7,305 nucleotides of DNA from Candidatus Gastranaerophilales bacterium. GTDB taxonomy: Bacteria; Cyanobacteriota; Vampirovibrionia; Gastranaerophilales; Gastranaerophilaceae. Every line of letters starts with the position of its first letter. Positions within the stretch are counted from its first letter, which is position 1. Both the position numbers and the translations under genes were made by a program. The stretch covers positions 1 to 7,305 of the forward strand of contig CANROV010000096.1 of assembly GCA_947632315.1 (NCBI GenBank), in the 5' to 3' direction. This document shows positions 6,186 through 7,305 of the stretch, piece by piece. A model generated the notes under the pieces. The model searched no databases and was not told the DNA's origin. It was given only the letters and a program-made list of their open reading frames with translations.

Positions 6186-7305
6186 TTACTGTTTCGGCAT
6201 ATTAAAACTAACAGGCACATTAATTTTTAATCCGATTCTATGAGAAACAGTCGTTCCGGGGTCTAATAATCGAGGATTTTTTGTATAAAAAATTAAAGTT
6301 GAATGAAAATAACGGTCAGCTTTATCCATTAAGTCTTTCATAATTGCGATATCTTCTTTTGTATTAATTTTAGAATTAATCAGTTTATCCATTCCGTTAA
6401 CAAAAATCAAAGAGCGTCTTCCCGTTGCCTGATAATTTTTCTCGGCATTTTTCAAAGTATTTAAAATATTTTCCTGCATTTGAGCTTTATCAGAGATTGA
6501 AGGAAGTTTTATATAATTAGAATCATAATTACTTTCAAGTAATTTACCTGCCCAATCAATTATATTTTTCATTACATAAGGATTGTCACCATAGAGCATA
6601 ACGCAGTTAGGGATTTTTACAAATTTATCCTCTTTATATACATTTAATGCATCAATTAATCTGTTAAAGATTTCAACTTTAGCGGGATTTTTAGCTTTTT
6701 CAATATTGTATCTTGCAAAAGAGCTATTTCTTTCTTCATCTATTTTATGTTCTTGAGCCTGAAGCATTGTTAAAATGCAAGCATTAATAAGACTGCGCTG
6801 TTTAGCAATATCTTTATTTGATGAAGATATTTTACTAAGTTTATCAAGCTGTCTGGAAACGATATTAAGCGCCTCAGAAATACCTAAAGTTGTAAGTCCG
6901 ATAGAAATTCTGTCATCCAAGTCACAGCCATCCATAAATCCCTTAATAGTATTTAAATTATCTTCTTTAAATTCTTTTGCCCATTTTTCCAAAAGATTAT
7001 TATCTTTTATATAAAAGGCAGCTTTTTTCAACTCCTCTTTTGTTTGTTTATTTAAAGGATAGGGAAGGTTTTCCACGCCTTCTTCAATAGCTCCCGATAA
7101 ATTTCCTTTGACCAGTTCATCATTAATTATTGATTGTCTTGCGGGATTATTAGTAATAAAGTATTTTCGAGCTATATCATTAACTTTTAAAAAGATGTTA
7201 TAACCTTGTTCGGGGAATAATTCTGTTGCTTCATCATCCCGCCCTTCTTGAATATAAAAGTCTATAAGGCGATTTCGTAATTTATCATCACTAATAACAA
7301 AGTGA
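6186..7305 (-). CDS. Degenerate AAA+-like protein (pseudo-ATPase), 5' end beyond the window
   Basis: The frame is open from the right edge to the stop at 6186, giving 372 visible residues. The GTG at 7076-7074 is an internal valine: coding-like sequence continues upstream (IDFYIQEGRDDEATELFPEQ and onward) with no stop, and no ribosome site precedes that GTG. The visible N-terminal 200 residues are helical and unrecognised. The end is an AAA+ core whose Walker A position reads LYGDNPYVMK (237-246) and whose Walker B reads LIFVNGMDK (299-307), so DE has become NG and ATP hydrolysis looks lost. It shares PNCVM (232-236), IAIMKDLMDK (319-328), RYFH (331-334) and DPGTxVSHR (348-356) with the membrane-anchored gene. 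It ends 16 residues after R356, so it has no lid domain. First visible gene of the operon; probably a partner subunit of the ATPase that follows 24 bases on. Confidence 0.8.
   Translation of the reverse strand, partial: HFVISDDKLRNRLIDFYIQEGRDDEATELFPEQGYNIFLKVNDIARKYFITNNPARQSIINDELVKGNLSGAIEEGVENLPYPLNKQTKEELKKAAFYIKDNNLLEKWAKEFKEDNLNTIKGFMDGCDLDDRISIGLTTLGISEALNIVSRQLDKLSKISSSNKDIAKQRSLINACILTMLQAQEHKIDEERNSSFARYNIEKAKNPAKVEIFNRLIDALNVYKEDKFVKIPNCVMLYGDNPYVMKNIIDWAGKLLESNYDSNYIKLPSISDKAQMQENILNTLKNAEKNYQATGRRSLIFVNGMDKLINSKINTKEDIAIMKDLMDKADRYFHSTLIFYTKNPRLLDPGTTVSHRIGLKINVPVSFNMPKQ

Noticed and set aside
6775..7014. Plus-strand open frame of 79 codons
   Set aside because: It is antisense to the partial pseudo-ATPase gene and resembles no protein.

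Overview
The window is a very AT-rich bacterial segment with short intergenic gaps, Shine-Dalgarno sites and rho-independent terminators. It carries the 3' part of a tRNA-Leu, four small to mid-sized chromosomal-type genes, and the end of an operon of poorly described ATPase-like proteins. The low GC, together with an N-terminal S/Y-F-K-G motif in two otherwise unfamiliar proteins, makes me think of gut Gastranaerophilales (Melainabacteria/Vampirovibrionia, the non-photosynthetic relatives of cyanobacteria). That placement is an inference from memory of similar proteins, not a search result.

Left part (1-1375): the 3' portion of tRNA-Leu(CAA) with an encoded CCA and its own terminator; a gene-free stretch that may hold decayed coding sequence; a bidirectional terminator; a minus-strand NTF2-like protein; and a minus-strand XRE-family repressor-like protein. 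Between the XRE gene and the divergent glycosyltransferase gene lies a perfect 16-bp inverted repeat. Its arms overlap a likely promoter, which makes it a candidate operator for the XRE protein.

Middle (1376-3487): one large plus-strand gene for a two-domain glycosyltransferase, GT2 at the N-terminus and GT8 at the C-terminus. Each catalytic domain ends in a copy of the same basic tail motif, so the gene looks like a fusion of two once-separate surface-polysaccharide glycosyltransferase genes.

Right part (3511-7305): three tightly spaced minus-strand genes, the first of them running off the right edge. All three descend from an AAA+ ATPase core. The middle protein keeps Walker A, Walker B and sensor 1 but has no arginine where the other two have a conserved one. 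The two flanking proteins have lost Walker A and Walker B but share a strongly conserved block ending in DPGTxVSHR, at the place where an arginine finger normally sits. The last protein also has a coiled-coil-like stalk and a C-terminal membrane segment. The simplest reading is a membrane-tethered hetero-oligomeric AAA+ assembly in which one subunit binds ATP and pseudo-ATPase partners supply the arginine in trans, by analogy with clamp-loader delta prime. This is the most novel-looking content of the window; its substrate cannot be deduced from sequence.
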